Shown: one piece after another, positions 27,308 through 37,994 of the stretch
Numbering within the stretch: position 1 is the stretch's first letter
Layout: each line of letters begins with the position of its first letter
Source: Planctomycetaceae bacterium
GTDB taxonomy: Bacteria; Planctomycetota; Planctomycetia; Pirellulales; PNKZ01
Length of the DNA: 64,000 bases
Direction: 5' to 3'
Assembly: GCA_016793115.1 (NCBI GenBank)
Contig: JAEUIN010000102.1
Span: forward strand, 29,880-93,879
Program-made: the position numbers and the translations under genes
The notes under the pieces: model-generated
What the model was told of the DNA's origin: nothing
Database searches by the model: none
What the model saw: the letters and a program-made list of their open reading frames with translations, nothing else

Positions 27308-30300
27308 CTAGCGCGGAAATCGGCGCCGCGGGTTCGGCGGCGGACGGAGTCGCGAATATTTACGAAAGCGGGCCAACGCGGCATCGGCACGGCTCGAACA
27401 TTTGCCGTCGCCGATCACGGCCAATCCGACTGCCAAGGCGGCGGTTGTCGCCGGTAAAACGCCGTCGGGCGTTCCGTCTTCCGACTCGATTTGGATCGCC
27501 GCCGCATCGAAATCCTCCGGCGGAGCCGAAACGGCTTGGTCGCCCGCGTCAGGCATCGACTCTTCGACCGACGTCGGTGCGGCCGGCTTACCTTCTCGAA
27601 CATCGACTTCGAGCACGAGTCGCTGTGTCTGCGTCTCGGGCTCAAATAGATAGACGCGATAGCGACCGTTGCGAAGTTTCTTGAACAACGCCGGTAGGTC
27701 GTCGAGCGCGTTCTGCGGAAAACGGACGGAACTACCTTCACGGCCGTCGGGGAGCACTTCCCGAAGGATCACGACGCGCTCCGCGGTAGCGGTCGTTTGC
27801 TGCGCGGAATTACCGGAACCGTAAACATTAGAACGGCCCTGGGCCGGCGCAACTTGCGGTGCATCGATCGTAAGGCGTTGCGGCTGGTCGGCCGTAAGAT
27901 GGCGAACTTGCACCGTCGTGTCGATCCGAACGTTGCGGACGCCGTCGCCCGGAAAGGTAAGCAAAATCTGTAGAGTCGACGTTTCGTAGCCCGTGAACCG
28001 GATCAGCGAATCGCTCCGCAGCACCACGGAGACCGGAATCGGCGCGGCCGGATCGGCGACGTTTGGATTGCCCGTGTAGTTGTGCGCCGCAGTCGTCGTG
28101 CCGGGGGCGCTGAGAATCAGCGTGTCGACGACGCCGTCGGACCAATCAACGACGGCGGTGAAGTTGAACTCCAGCAAGCGACCGTAGTCGAACGTCAGCG
28201 AGGCGTCGCCCGAGTTGGCGATCTGCGGGCCGGTGAGGTTCTGCAATAGCGGCGGGATTCCCGTAATCGCGCCGGTGAGACTGCGAATGAGCACATCGGG
28301 CCCGAGCAGAACCTCGCGACCGGCGCCGCCGACGATGCTGCCGGAACCGAAGTTTCGTATGTCGTCGGCGGCGCCGGTGTCGTTCACGAGCAGATCCGTG
28401 CTCGCGGCGAAGCTGATGTCGCCTCCGCCGGACGGCCCGAGTATGATCGGGGCGTCGACCGTGAGGTCGTCGTCGTTTCCGCCGTCAGCGATCGTGGAGA
28501 GCGTAATGCCGCCGCCGGCGTCGAGGATCGGTTGCGCGATTCGCAGCGCCCCCACATGACTTAGCACGCTGCCGTCGAGTCCGAAATTGGCGATTCCCGA
28601 CGTGCTGAACGACGGACCGACGACCGTGCCGACGGTAAGAAGCGCGCCGGAGACGTCGTCGACGCGGATGCCGCCGGAACCGGCGTTAACGGCGGCAAAA
28701 ATGCCGATTTGGGTTCGCAGGGCTTGGGTAACTCCGATACCGCCGTCGGCACGGAGCGCCAACTCCGCAGCTTGGACTTTGACGCCGACGGAGCCGACGT
28801 CGTCGATCGCTCCGTGATCGGAAACCAAAATCACCTGCGCGTTGCCGACGATCACGGCGTTTTGCAGCGAAAGAGTTTGGCCCGCGAACAGCATGACCGC
28901 GTCGTCGGTCGTCGTGACGCCGACGGTCGCCGGACCGAACGTTTGAACCGTCCCGACACGGAGATCGTCACCGTCGGCAAAGTCTAGCACGTCATTAAGA
29001 TCGGCGGCCAAGACATCGATGTCGTTGATCTGTAAGTCCAACACCGCTGAGCCGCCGAGAAGTTGCAGACCTGCGGCGGCGATGCTGCCGAAGAGTCCTT
29101 GAGTGATTTGTGTCGGCGTCCGCAGGGTCACGTCTCCCGACGTCGCGATGCCGCCCACGCCGTCGACGTCGTCGAGTCGGAAATCGTTTGCGTCGCAATA
29201 CGAAATATCGCTGCCGACGCCGATCGTGTGAATCGCGAGCAGGACGACGTCGTTGGCGGCGTTGTCGAGTCGAACATCGCCGACCGCTTCGACGCCGAGA
29301 TTCGTTGCAGTGACTGAGCCCGGGCCGGAAACACCGCCGCTGGTGATCCAATGGAAGTTCGTAACGCCCGGCACGGTGCCGACCGGCGCAGTCAGATGCA
29401 AATCGCCGGCAGCGGCGTCGCCGAAGCGGAGCGTGCGGGCAGTGAGCAGCGCCAGTTCGCCGGCGTCGAGCGCCAAGCGACTGACGGCGTTGCCGCCGAG
29501 TTCCAATTCGCGTCCTGCCGTACGCTCGACAATCGTCATTAGTCGGCCGCCGACGCCGTTTACGGCGAGCGGGGCGGCCACTTGAAGATTGTCGACGGTT
29601 AACTCGACTGTGCCGCCTGCGGTGTTGATCGCCGCGTTCACATCGATCGTCGGCGTGTCGATCGTAAGTGCCGTCGCGGCCGCCTCCGAAAGCGTGACGA
29701 CGCCGTCGACGGTCGTCGTGCCGGTGCCCGCCGCATGCGTAAGCGATCGCGCCGAGAAGTCTCGATTGATCGAAAGGTCGTGCGCCGAAGTGAGGACGAC
29801 ATCGATCAGGGCCGTGAGCGGTGACGCGCCGCCGACGACGCCGTCGAAACGAACGTTCCCCGTGCCGGCGTTAATCGTGAAATTGTATGGGCCGTCTAGA
29901 GTTGCGGCTAAGCCGGAGAAGGCGATATCGCCGCCGGCTGAAGTCAGCGTGTTCGCGTCGGCGAGCGTCGTCGCGGTTTCAATTGTGATGCCGCCGCCGG
30001 CCGTGGTGATGTCCGCAGCCGTCGAAGTTGATCCGGCACCGTCGATGAGGACGTCGCCGCCGGCGGCGATGTTTCCCAAGTCGGCGATCGTCAGCGACTT
30101 GCCGACATGCAGCGTCACGTCGCCGACGGTGCCGGCCGTCGTGTCGATCGGCGCATTCACGGCGATCGTTTCCGCGGTCATGTTAAGATTACCGTTTGAA
30201 AGCACGCTGCCGAGGTTAAGCGCTGCGTCGACGGTAACGGTGTCGTCGCAGCCTTGGCCGTCGATATAGACGGCGGCATGAAACGCGGAGTCGACGGCCG

Positions 30301-33300
30301 CGATCGTCACCTGATCGTCGCCGCCCCCCATATTGAGCGTGAACGTTTTCGTCGGATTGGTCGCCGCCGGCGCATGCTGGGAATCGACGACGGTCAACTG
30401 ATCGCGACCGTCGCCGGCGTTGATCGTGAGATGGGCGAAGTTCGCGTAGTCGAGACGACCGCCGACGCCGAAGAAGTTTTCACTGCGAGCGAACTCGAGG
30501 CGGCGAAGACCGTCGGACGTGAGCGGCGGCTCGACGACCCAACCGAGCGTCGTGTCGCGAGTGTCGAAGCCGCTGCCCGCGACTTCACCGTCGATCGTGC
30601 GCAAATGATAGCGAAGATAGTCGCCGGCCGTCGGGTCGAACGCCGTGACGCCGTCGTCAATCGCCGCCAGCGGGATTCGGAATTCATAGCGAACGACGTC
30701 GTCGCCGGCCGGCAACACGGTGGACGCCGCGACGTTGTTGACCGGGACGAGCACCGAGGCATCGAGCCGCGCGGCGAGCGTACTGCGTCCGTTGATGTAG
30801 AGATCCAGTTCCAGATTGTCGAACGGTCCATTCGAATCGTCGGCCCCGGCGGGGTACGACTCGATGAGTCCGTACAAGTAGTTGCCATCCCAAGTAAAGC
30901 GGCCTTTCGCGCCGGCGAGATCGAACGAACCTGAGTTCGGCGCGCCGGTCCGATAGACGCTTTGCACCTCGGAAGCCCGCAGCGCGGAACCGTAAACGGC
31001 AAGGTCGGCTATCGAACCGGTGAAACCATGCGCCTGCGTTTTGCCGTCGGCTCCGAAGATCCAATCGCCGGTATCGCCTGCCGCTTGAGTCCACACGGCT
31101 CCGCTCGTCGTGTTGTTGACGATCGTCGCGTCAAGCGCGCCGTTAATATAGATCAAGGCGGAATGCGTCGCGTAGTCCCACGTCACGGTCACGTGGGTCC
31201 ATTGTCCGGGAGTCAGCCTCGTGTTGCTGACGACGATGTTTTGGTTTGCGCCCGGAGTATTTTGGTACGGCGAAAACACGAGGCGATTATAGAAATCGGC
31301 GTTGCCGAGCGCCGCTCCGGCGTCTTGTTGATAAGAAATACCGACGAAGATTTGTTGCTTCGTATCTTCCACGAGCGCCGCGTAACCGGTCGCTAAATTG
31401 TTGTCGACGGCATGGGCCTGCGGATTCACCCAGAAGGAGATCGTTCCCTTGTTTTTGTCGAAGTCGAGGCTGGAACTATCGGCGACGCGAATGAAATCGC
31501 CGTTGCCGTCGAACACGCCGGCATTGAGCTTCGTGCCGCTTCCGGGCAGCACTGGGCCGCCGACGGCGTCGAATGCGACCCCTTCGGGCATAGGAGGCAC
31601 GTTGAGACGTAGCGTGATATTCGTTCCGCCGTTGCCCGCCACGACCGTGGTTCCGAGCGGATTATCGAAGTTCCAATATGCCAACAAGCGACCGTTCGCC
31701 GCGTTGACGGCCTTGGCGTCGAAGAAGGCGTCGTGTCCGACCGTGGCTTGAATGCCGTCGACGCTACTCGTCTGCAGCGCCGCGCGCTGCGAAGCGGAAA
31801 GCACGCGATCGAACCAGGCGACGTCGTCGACTTTGGCGTCGAGCCAGCGATCGGGCGTCGTCGCTCCTTGGTCGCCGCCCATTTTGATCAGACCGTCGAC
31901 GGTGCTGACGACGTTATTCCAACCGGTGACGGTCGTGTTGTTCGATGTGTAAGCGACTTCGACGCCGTCGATATAGATATGAATCTCGCCGGCGGTCGCC
32001 GACGTACGCTGCCAAGTATAGATGACGTTGTGCCAAGCACCGACATTGTTGCGGGAATTGCCCGATTGGATCGTCGGGTCGTCGGAGTTGCCCGTCGCGC
32101 GACTGACGTAGCCGTAGAACTGGCCGCTTGAATTGTCGCGATATTGGAATTCGAACCCGGAATTGTTCGGGCCTTCGAAAAGTTCATTGCGGCGCAGGCC
32201 GTCGCGCATGTAGAGCCAGAGGCTGACCGAGCCTTGGGAGGATATATCGAACGTCGGATCTTGGAACGTGGCGAACGATTCGGCATTCGTGAAATCGAGG
32301 GCTCCGCCGAACTTGCCGCCCGTCGGCAGGAATTGGGCTTCGGCACCGGACGGGGTGGTATGCAGCGCAACGGTCGTTCCGCCGTCGCCTGCGGCGACGC
32401 TCGTGCCGACGGCGTCGTCCATGCTCCAATAGGCGACCAGCCGGCCGCTCGCCGGGTTCGCCGCTTTGGCGTCGAACACCTGATCGTGCCCAAGCGTCGC
32501 TTGGATTTGCTCAATGCTGTGCACGACCGGCACGGCTCCCGCCTGATAAACGGCGGCCCGCTGTGTTGCGTTCAGCGCGACGTCGAACCATGCGACGTCG
32601 TCCATCATGCCGTCAAAATAGCGTGCGGCGCCGGACTGCGTGGGGCTAAGAGAGGGATCACGACCGACGGTGACGAACGCCTGCGCCGTGGCGGCTACGG
32701 TCGACCAATTCGTAATCGTAAAATCGCTTCCGGCGAGGTACGTCACCTCGCTGCCGTTGACGTACAAGTGCATTGCGCCGGTCGTCGCGCCGGTTTTTTG
32801 CCACGTGTATGTGACGTTGGCCCACGTGCCGGCCAGCGCGGCGGCGCCGCCGCTCAAGATAGCGAAGTCGTCGGCGTTGCCGATCATCGCGTGGTTGGGC
32901 GAACCGTAAAACTGACCCTTGCTCGCTCCGGAGCCGGTTTCGCGATATTGAAACTCCAGTCCCAGATTGCCAGGGCCCTCGAAAAACTGGTTGCGACGAT
33001 TGACGTCGTCCATCTTCACCCAGAACGAGAGCGTTCCTTGCGCGCCGACGTTGAACGACGCATCTTGAAACCAAGCGTAGTCGGTCGTGCCGTTGAACTC
33101 GAGCGCGCCGCCGAATTGTCCGGCGTTCGGCCGGAATTGAGGACCCGTCGGCGTGACCAAGAGGCCGTCGTTGCCGTTCGAAGTCGTGTCCGCGGTCGTC
33201 GCGCCGGAGCCTTCCGCGAAAGTGAAATGCAGAATAGATTGCTGATTCGCGGCCGGACGAGGACCGCTGTCGAAAGCATACGGAACTTGGTCCCATTCCG

Positions 33301-36300
33301 TGCCGTCGATCACGCCGTTGACGTTCGGCGCTCCGGCGGGCGTCGCGACGGCGGCTCCGAGCGGAACTGCGCCGCCGCCGATTTGCACGTTGCTCACCGT
33401 GTAGGTCTTATCGCGCGTCGAACCGGTGTCGTCGATCGTGAGGCGATCTTCTTCCTGACCGCCGCCGTCAATCGTCAGCGGAAACGTCAGCCAATCGACG
33501 CTGCCGCCCGCGGTGGCGCGGCCGTTGTCGTCGAGCGCAATGTCGTCATTTCCCGCGCCGCCGCGAATCGTCACACTTGCGGCGAACGTAGCATCAAGCC
33601 GGCCGAGCGTTACGACATCGTCGTTCGGGCCGGCATCGAGCAGGAGCGCGCCTGTGGGATTCTGAAAGTTGGTCGGCGCGCCGTGGTCGCCGGAAATCCG
33701 TGAACGACCGGCCGACGAGGTATCGTCACCGAGCTCGATCGCGTTGGCGGTTGCAAGGTACACAAACTGCCGATTGGCGGACGTGAGATCGTCGACGATC
33801 CCTTCCAGCCCCGTGTACTCGACGACTTCGCCGTCGATTGACGTGCGCCCGTCGATCGCATTGTCAAATGTTTGCACGACCGTCGTGACCGTGCCGCCGG
33901 TATAGCGGAGCGAATCATCGCCGCCGACGCCTGCCGCGAACTCCAAGCCGGTCGCGGGAATCGGACTTCCGCCGGCAAAATCGACCGTGAGCTGATCGTC
34001 GGCCGCGTCCGATCCAACGATCTCAAGCTTCTCGATCGCCTCCCGATCGACGCGAAGCACGATCTGCCCGTTGACGCCGATCTCGTTGCTCGCTCCGTTG
34101 CGCACGATTCCAAACGTGTCGACGCTGCCGGCCGTGGAATGCGCCGCTTCCGAAACGGCGACGTCCATCCGCGAAGTCGCACCGAGCGAATCGATTCCTT
34201 CGATCGTCACGTTGGCGCGGTTGCCGGAGGAAAACGCCCCCGCTCCGATACCAATTGACGTGAAGAGCGGCGTCGCGACTCCCGCCAGCTCCAACACCAG
34301 CCGGTCGCCCGGATTGACGCCGATGCCCGGCGCGTCGGCGCGAACAGTGATCGCGGTGTCGGCGCTCGGGGTTACGCGAATCGAATCCGCCCCGCCGCCG
34401 GTGTCGACGGTGACGTCGACGAGCCCGCTATGGCCGATCGCTAAATAGCCGGCGACGTCGACCGAGTCCGAATCGACGGCGACGACGTCGTTGCCCGACG
34501 ACACGGAGTCGAGGGCATGGACCGCGCCGAAGTAGAGCAAGTCGGGATCGAAGCCACCCGCGCCGAACGGCGCGTTCGACGGATCGAGCGGCTGGAATGT
34601 TCCGGCGCCTCCGCCGATGACGACCACGCCTTCGCCGGATGCGTTCACGACACGATCCGCCGCCGTCAGGTTGGCGATGCGAATCGCATTGACAGCCCCG
34701 GTGATTCCAAAATTGGCGGCCAAATCGAACGACGTGGCAAAGGCAACCGCGCCGCCGTAATTGGCTGAAGCGCTCGCTTTGAGATAGACCCACTGACTCC
34801 AGACGCCGGTGTCGGCGTTGCGCACCTGCACCATGTACGCGTCGGGGCCGCCGCCGTCTGCGCCTGATTCGTAGACTACAAAGTCCGTCCCTAAGCCATT
34901 GCTCAGAGTGCGTCCCTCGCCCCAACCCAGAGCAAGGCCTGCACGAGCCGCAGTGCCGTCGTTTGAGCCGTCGGGCAAATTGACGAATCGCGCCGTGGCC
35001 GAAGTCGCCCGTTCCCAAAGGGCTCCCAACGAAAGCGAACCGTCGAAGTCGACCGTTGAATCTGGAAAACCGGTGATCGCGCCCGACGACGGGCCGGAAG
35101 ACAGCGGCCGCGTCGTGATCGCCGCGCCGTAACCGCCGTCGAGCGGCCCCGAACCAAGTTCGGACAACAGGTTCGGCGTCGACGCTTGGTTGAACGTCAC
35201 GCCTGCGAACGCAAAGTTCTGCGCCGCCGTCGCGAGCGAGTCCGGAAACTCGGCGTCGACAAAGAGTCGGTCTTGATCAGCGGCACCGCCGCCGACGACC
35301 CGCAACTTTGGCGCGCCGCCGGAAAGAGCAAACGAACGATCAAGCGACACCGTGTCGCCGGTTCCAGCCGCCGAAAGGTCGATCGTCAGCGACTCCACGC
35401 CGGCGGTTCGCAGCGTGGTTCCGCCGACGATGATAGAATCGCCGGCGAGCGCGAAGCCTTGCGCGCCGGTCGTGCCGCGAACCGTGAGCGAATCCTGCGA
35501 GGTTGGACTTCCGGCGTCGACACGCAGCGTCGCCGGCAGTCCGGCCGACACATCGATCGTAATCTGATCGACGCTGTCGTGCGTATTGATTTCGAGCGCC
35601 GCAAATGACGAATAACCGATCGTCGGCGCGCCGGTACCGTTGCGCGACGCGGTGATCGTCGAATGGGTCACGCCGACGATGTCCGCGCTGTCGGAGCCGC
35701 CCGCAGTCGCAAGCTGGTGCAGTGCGCCGAAGTAGAGCGGATCGGGGTCGAACGTCGCGTTACCGTAATAGGCAAACGATGCGAAAGAGCCGGGGTCGGG
35801 CAAGACGATGCTTGTCGCGCCGTTGTCGCCGGGAATCACGAAGCCGGACGCGACATACACGCCGTCGCCGGAAACGCGCTCGACGCCGGATCCTTCCATG
35901 CGATCAGCCGCGGTCATGTTCACATACCGTATCGCGTCGATCGATTGGCCGGCCGCGAGCCCGAAGTCGGCGAGATCAAACGAAGTTGCGAACGCGCCCG
36001 CTCCGCCCGAGCCGCCGTACGCGGCGCGCGAATCGGGAGCTTCGTAGCGCCATTTCGTCCATCCGACGCCGACGATATGGACCTGGATCATCGCCGCATC
36101 GGGGCCGTTGGCGCTGGTCGACGATTCGTAGATCACAAAATCATCGCCGTCCTGCTCGGTGAGCTCGCGCCCGCCGCTCCAAGAGACGACCACGCCGCTT
36201 CGCACGGCGGAGCCGACGTTTGATGAAGGAAGGTTCACGCCCAGCGTTCCGGTCGAGAGCGACGGATTCAGCAGCCGGCCTAGCGAAAGGGCCGTATCGA

Positions 36301-37555
36301 AGCCTGCGGCGGCGTCGGGGAAGCCGCTGATATTTATTAACGAACCGGGCAACGCACTCATTACGACGCCGTATCCGCCGTCGAGCGAGCCGGTCAGCGC
36401 AGCCGCCTGATCGGGTGTCGCCGTTTGCTGGAAGTCGAAGCCGGCAAATGTGAACGACGGGGCCGTCGGAGCGGCGTCGAGTTGATCGACGACGAGCGTA
36501 TTCGTGCCTGCCTGCCCGTCGACGGCGAGGCTAAACGCACCGCTCAACGGCGCAATGATGATCTTATCGTCGCCGTCGCCGGTGAGCAGTGTGAGCGACG
36601 TGGTGGGCGCGGCGAACGTCGTCGTTTCGAACGTCGGCACGGGGTCGGTGCTGCGTAGCCTTAGCGTGCCGGCGGCGACCTCTTCCAGCACGACGTTGTC
36701 GTTCCCGGGGCCGAGCGCGAAAACGAGGTTCGCCGCAGTGCCGGTATTCACGAGCGGTTCTAGATTGCGGTACTCAATCGCGCCGGTCGCGCCCCCGTCA
36801 GTGACGACGATACCGCCGTTGTGGCCGTCGTCGTAGCGATACCGCGCGGTGTCAATCTCGCCGCAGAAGATTAGTGCGTCAACTGTTCCGGTCGGCTGGG
36901 AGAGGCCGTCATAATAAACACCGCCGGCCGGAATCGGATTGCCGCCGGTAAAGTCGATCGTGAGCGTATCGGCCGACGATGAGCCGACAATCGTGAGCGA
37001 GGTTACGTCCTCGCGGCCGGCGGTCCAAATGGTCGACCCGGCGTCGCTTGTCAACGAAAGTTCTGGTCCGCAGGCGCTCAATGTCGCCGCACCGCCGAAG
37101 TTCGCCACGGCCGGACCCGAAATGTCGGCAAGCGCGACCGTCACGGTCGCGACATCGCCCTGCGTCGGGTCGTCGGTCGCGAATGCCTCGATCGTAAGCT
37201 GCCAATTCGGATGCGTTTCAAAATCCAATTGCGACGAATTCGCGACTCGGATCTCGCCCGACACGGGATTGATGAGAAACGCGTTTGACTCATTGCCGGC
37301 CGTAATCGAATAGGTCAACGGCCGGGCCAATTCGTCTTGGATGACGACCGGAGTTCCTACGACCGTATTCGCGGGCGAGTTTTCCGCGACAGAAAGGGTT
37401 TGGCCGCTGACGACGTCGACGCTCAGCACACGACGCTCTTCTAAACGGCGCATTTCGAACCGCGGCGTTTGAAAACTGCGGCGGCGACGAGAGTCAGCTC
37501 GAGTTGGAGCTGTGCTAAGCCGGCCGATGAGCCAAGAAATCCAGCGTTGGCGCAT
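27308..37555 (-). CDS. Giant LEPR-XLL surface protein (cadherin-like, LamG, CBM9-like)
   Basis: The 3415-residue product begins with a basic segment and FEMRRLEERRVLS, the planctomycete LEPR-XLL export signal. Regions in order are a cadherin-like repeat (about 45-145), long beta-rich DxDxDx-type repeats, and two copies of a 250-residue unit near 390 and 805 (LDGGYG, FVIYES/FVVYES, NMTAADR/NLTAADR). Three LamG/concanavalin-like domains follow (about 1440-1640, 1705-1915, 1955-2200). A CBM9-like domain is split around them (VNGVIDGTEWD before, RFTWDGNYLYGLIES after). More beta repeats lead to a tail at 3367 with LPATT, a short hydrophobic run and an Arg-rich end. It is probably an extracellular adhesive or polysaccharide-binding protein. 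The WD40 kinase gene follows in the same operon. Confidence 0.88.
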   Translation of the reverse strand: MRQRWISWLIGRLSTAPTRADSRRRRSFQTPRFEMRRLEERRVLSVDVVSGQTLSVAENSPANTVVGTPVVIQDELARPLTYSITAGNESNAFLINPVSGEIRVANSSQLDFETHPNWQLTIEAFATDDPTQGDVATVTVALADISGPAVANFGGAATLSACGPELSLTSDAGSTIWTAGREDVTSLTIVGSSSADTLTIDFTGGNPIPAGGVYYDGLSQPTGTVDALIFCGEIDTARYRYDDGHNGGIVVTDGGATGAIEYRNLEPLVNTGTAANLVFALGPGNDNVVLEEVAAGTLRLRSTDPVPTFETTTFAAPTTSLTLLTGDGDDKIIIAPLSGAFSLAVDGQAGTNTLVVDQLDAAPTAPSFTFAGFDFQQTATPDQAAALTGSLDGGYGVVMSALPGSLINISGFPDAAAGFDTALSLGRLLNPSLSTGTLGVNLPSSNVGSAVRSGVVVSWSGGRELTEQDGDDFVIYESSTSANGPDAAMIQVHIVGVGWTKWRYEAPDSRAAYGGSGGAGAFATSFDLADFGLAAGQSIDAIRYVNMTAADRMEGSGVERVSGDGVYVASGFVIPGDNGATSIVLPDPGSFASFAYYGNATFDPDPLYFGALHQLATAGGSDSADIVGVTHSTITASRNGTGAPTIGYSSFAALEINTHDSVDQITIDVSAGLPATLRVDAGSPTSQDSLTVRGTTGAQGFALAGDSIIVGGTTLRTAGVESLTIDLSAAGTGDTVSLDRSFALSGGAPKLRVVGGGAADQDRLFVDAEFPDSLATAAQNFAFAGVTFNQASTPNLLSELGSGPLDGGYGAAITTRPLSSGPSSGAITGFPDSTVDFDGSLSLGALWERATSATARFVNLPDGSNDGTAARAGLALGWGEGRTLSNGLGTDFVVYESGADGGGPDAYMVQVRNADTGVWSQWVYLKASASANYGGAVAFATSFDLAANFGITGAVNAIRIANLTAADRVVNASGEGVVVIGGGAGTFQPLDPSNAPFGAGGFDPDLLYFGAVHALDSVSSGNDVVAVDSDSVDVAGYLAIGHSGLVDVTVDTGGGADSIRVTPSADTAITVRADAPGIGVNPGDRLVLELAGVATPLFTSIGIGAGAFSSGNRANVTIEGIDSLGATSRMDVAVSEAAHSTAGSVDTFGIVRNGASNEIGVNGQIVLRVDREAIEKLEIVGSDAADDQLTVDFAGGSPIPATGLEFAAGVGGDDSLRYTGGTVTTVVQTFDNAIDGRTSIDGEVVEYTGLEGIVDDLTSANRQFVYLATANAIELGDDTSSAGRSRISGDHGAPTNFQNPTGALLLDAGPNDDVVTLGRLDATFAASVTIRGGAGNDDIALDDNGRATAGGSVDWLTFPLTIDGGGQEEDRLTIDDTGSTRDKTYTVSNVQIGGGAVPLGAAVATPAGAPNVNGVIDGTEWDQVPYAFDSGPRPAANQQSILHFTFAEGSGATTADTTSNGNDGLLVTPTGPQFRPNAGQFGGALEFNGTTDYAWFQDASFNVGAQGTLSFWVKMDDVNRRNQFFEGPGNLGLEFQYRETGSGASKGQFYGSPNHAMIGNADDFAILSGGAAALAGTWANVTYTWQKTGATTGAMHLYVNGSEVTYLAGSDFTITNWSTVAATAQAFVTVGRDPSLSPTQSGAARYFDGMMDDVAWFDVALNATQRAAVYQAGAVPVVHSIEQIQATLGHDQVFDAKAANPASGRLVAYWSMDDAVGTSVAAGDGGTTVALHTTPSGAEAQFLPTGGKFGGALDFTNAESFATFQDPTFDISSQGSVSLWLYMRDGLRRNELFEGPNNSGFEFQYRDNSSGQFYGYVSRATGNSDDPTIQSGNSRNNVGAWHNVIYTWQRTSATAGEIHIYIDGVEVAYTSNNTTVTGWNNVVSTVDGLIKMGGDQGATTPDRWLDAKVDDVAWFDRVLSASQRAALQTSSVDGIQATVGHDAFFDAKAVNAANGRLLAYWNFDNPLGTTVVAGNGGTNITLRLNVPPMPEGVAFDAVGGPVLPGSGTKLNAGVFDGNGDFIRVADSSSLDFDKNKGTISFWVNPQAHAVDNNLATGYAALVEDTKQQIFVGISYQQDAGAALGNADFYNRLVFSPYQNTPGANQNIVVSNTRLTPGQWTHVTVTWDYATHSALIYINGALDATIVNNTTSGAVWTQAAGDTGDWIFGADGKTQAHGFTGSIADLAVYGSALRASEVQSVYRTGAPNSGSFDLAGAKGRFTWDGNYLYGLIESYPAGADDSNGPFDNLELDLYINGRSTLAARLDASVLVPVNNVAASTVLPAGDDVVRYEFRIPLAAIDDGVTAFDPTAGDYLRYHLRTIDGEVAGSGFDTRDTTLGWVVEPPLTSDGLRRLEFARSENFFGVGGRLDYANFAHLTINAGDGRDQLTVVDSQHAPAATNPTKTFTLNMGGGDDQVTIAAVDSAFHAAVYIDGQGCDDTVTVDAALNLGSVLSNGNLNMTAETIAVNAPIDTTAGTVGDVTLHVGKSLTIADLGNIAAGGDVLIDGAGSTSTAADITTAGGGITIETATTLADANTLTSAGGDIAFSGLAATLDGPYNFTINAGTGNVRFDGVVGGASPLTALIDVVLTSAHDLSINRDFSARSLTHAAGTGTTTVDGVVTLSEAAATALTIDTPTIDVNAAINTAGGTVELTVDNLQVAAPLAVNGVGGRLMTIVERTAGRELELGGNAVSRLALDAGELALLTARTLRFGDAAAGDLHLTAPVGTVPGVTNFHWITSGGVSGPGSVTATNLGVEAVGDVRLDNAANDVVLLAIHTIGVGSDISYCDANDFRLDDVDGVGGIATSGDVTLRTPTQITQGLFGSIAAAGLQLLGGSAVLDLQINDIDVLAADLNDVLDFADGDDLRVGTVQTFGPATVGVTTTDDAVMLFAGQTLSLQNAVIVGNAQVILVSDHGAIDDVGSVGVKVQAAELALRADGGIGVTQALRTQIGIFAAVNAGSGGIRVDDVSGALLTVGTVVGPSFSTSGIANFGLDGSVLSHVGALRIAQPILDAGGGITLSTIADGGNDDDLTVDAPIILGPSGGGDISFAASTDLLVNDTGAADDIRNFGSGSIVGGAGREVLLGPDVLIRSLTGAITGIPPLLQNLTGPQIANSGDASLTFDYGRLLEFNFTAVVDWSDGVVDTLILSAPGTTTAAHNYTGNPNVADPAAPIPVSVVLRSDSLIRFTGYETSTLQILLTFPGDGVRNVRIDTTVQVRHLTADQPQRLTIDAPQVAPAQGRSNVYGSGNSAQQTTATAERVVILREVLPDGREGSSVRFPQNALDDLPALFKKLRNGRYRVYLFEPETQTQRLVLEVDVREGKPAAPTSVEESMPDAGDQAVSAPPEDFDAAAIQIESEDGTPDGVLPATTAALAVGLAVIGDGKCSSRADAALARFRKYSRLRPPPNPRRRFPR

Positions 37556-37994
37556 AGTGGCGATATCGGTGCGCTTGCGCGCCGCAACCCGGCGAAACTA
37601 GCCCTGTTTCGCCGCGGCGAGGATGGGGAGTATCGAAACCTGCTAATGGCCGGCGGAACGGTATCGCCGGCCGGACGCTGCGCCGCCCGTGAAACGCCAT
37701 TGTTTCCAGCCTTTACGGGGGTGTCAATCTTTAGTGATTGTCGCGGGTCAATACGAAGGGCGTTACAAAACGTCGGACCACAACACCTGTTTTCACCCCA
37801 AGTGAGTTGTCACAGTTCGGTCACATTCGCGTGAAGCGCGCAATATGCTGATTGTACAAATTGCACACGTCCTATCGGTTGTCCGCAGCATCGCACGTTT
37901 ATTCGTTGCAACAATTCTGCGGAGTCGATACCACGCTCAGGCAATCGCTAAGGAGAGACGAAGCGTCTTCGTCAGCGCCTGTAGCAGGTGGTGT
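37556..37994. other. Intergenic region between giant protein gene and small secreted protein gene
   Basis: This 439-base gap lies between divergent genes and should hold both promoters. It contains a perfect eight-base hairpin (37649-37656 with 37666-37673, nine-base loop) about 100 bases upstream of the giant protein start, possibly in its leader. An open frame running into the plus-strand gene from 37845 has no ribosome binding site and is not favoured. Nothing else is recognised. Confidence 0.5.

Noticed and set aside
32144..33703. Long plus-strand open frame antisense to the giant protein (519 codons)
   Set aside because: It mirrors the codon pattern of the giant protein on the other strand, has no ribosome binding site or domain, and its protein is rich in Arg and Val as expected of an antisense shadow.
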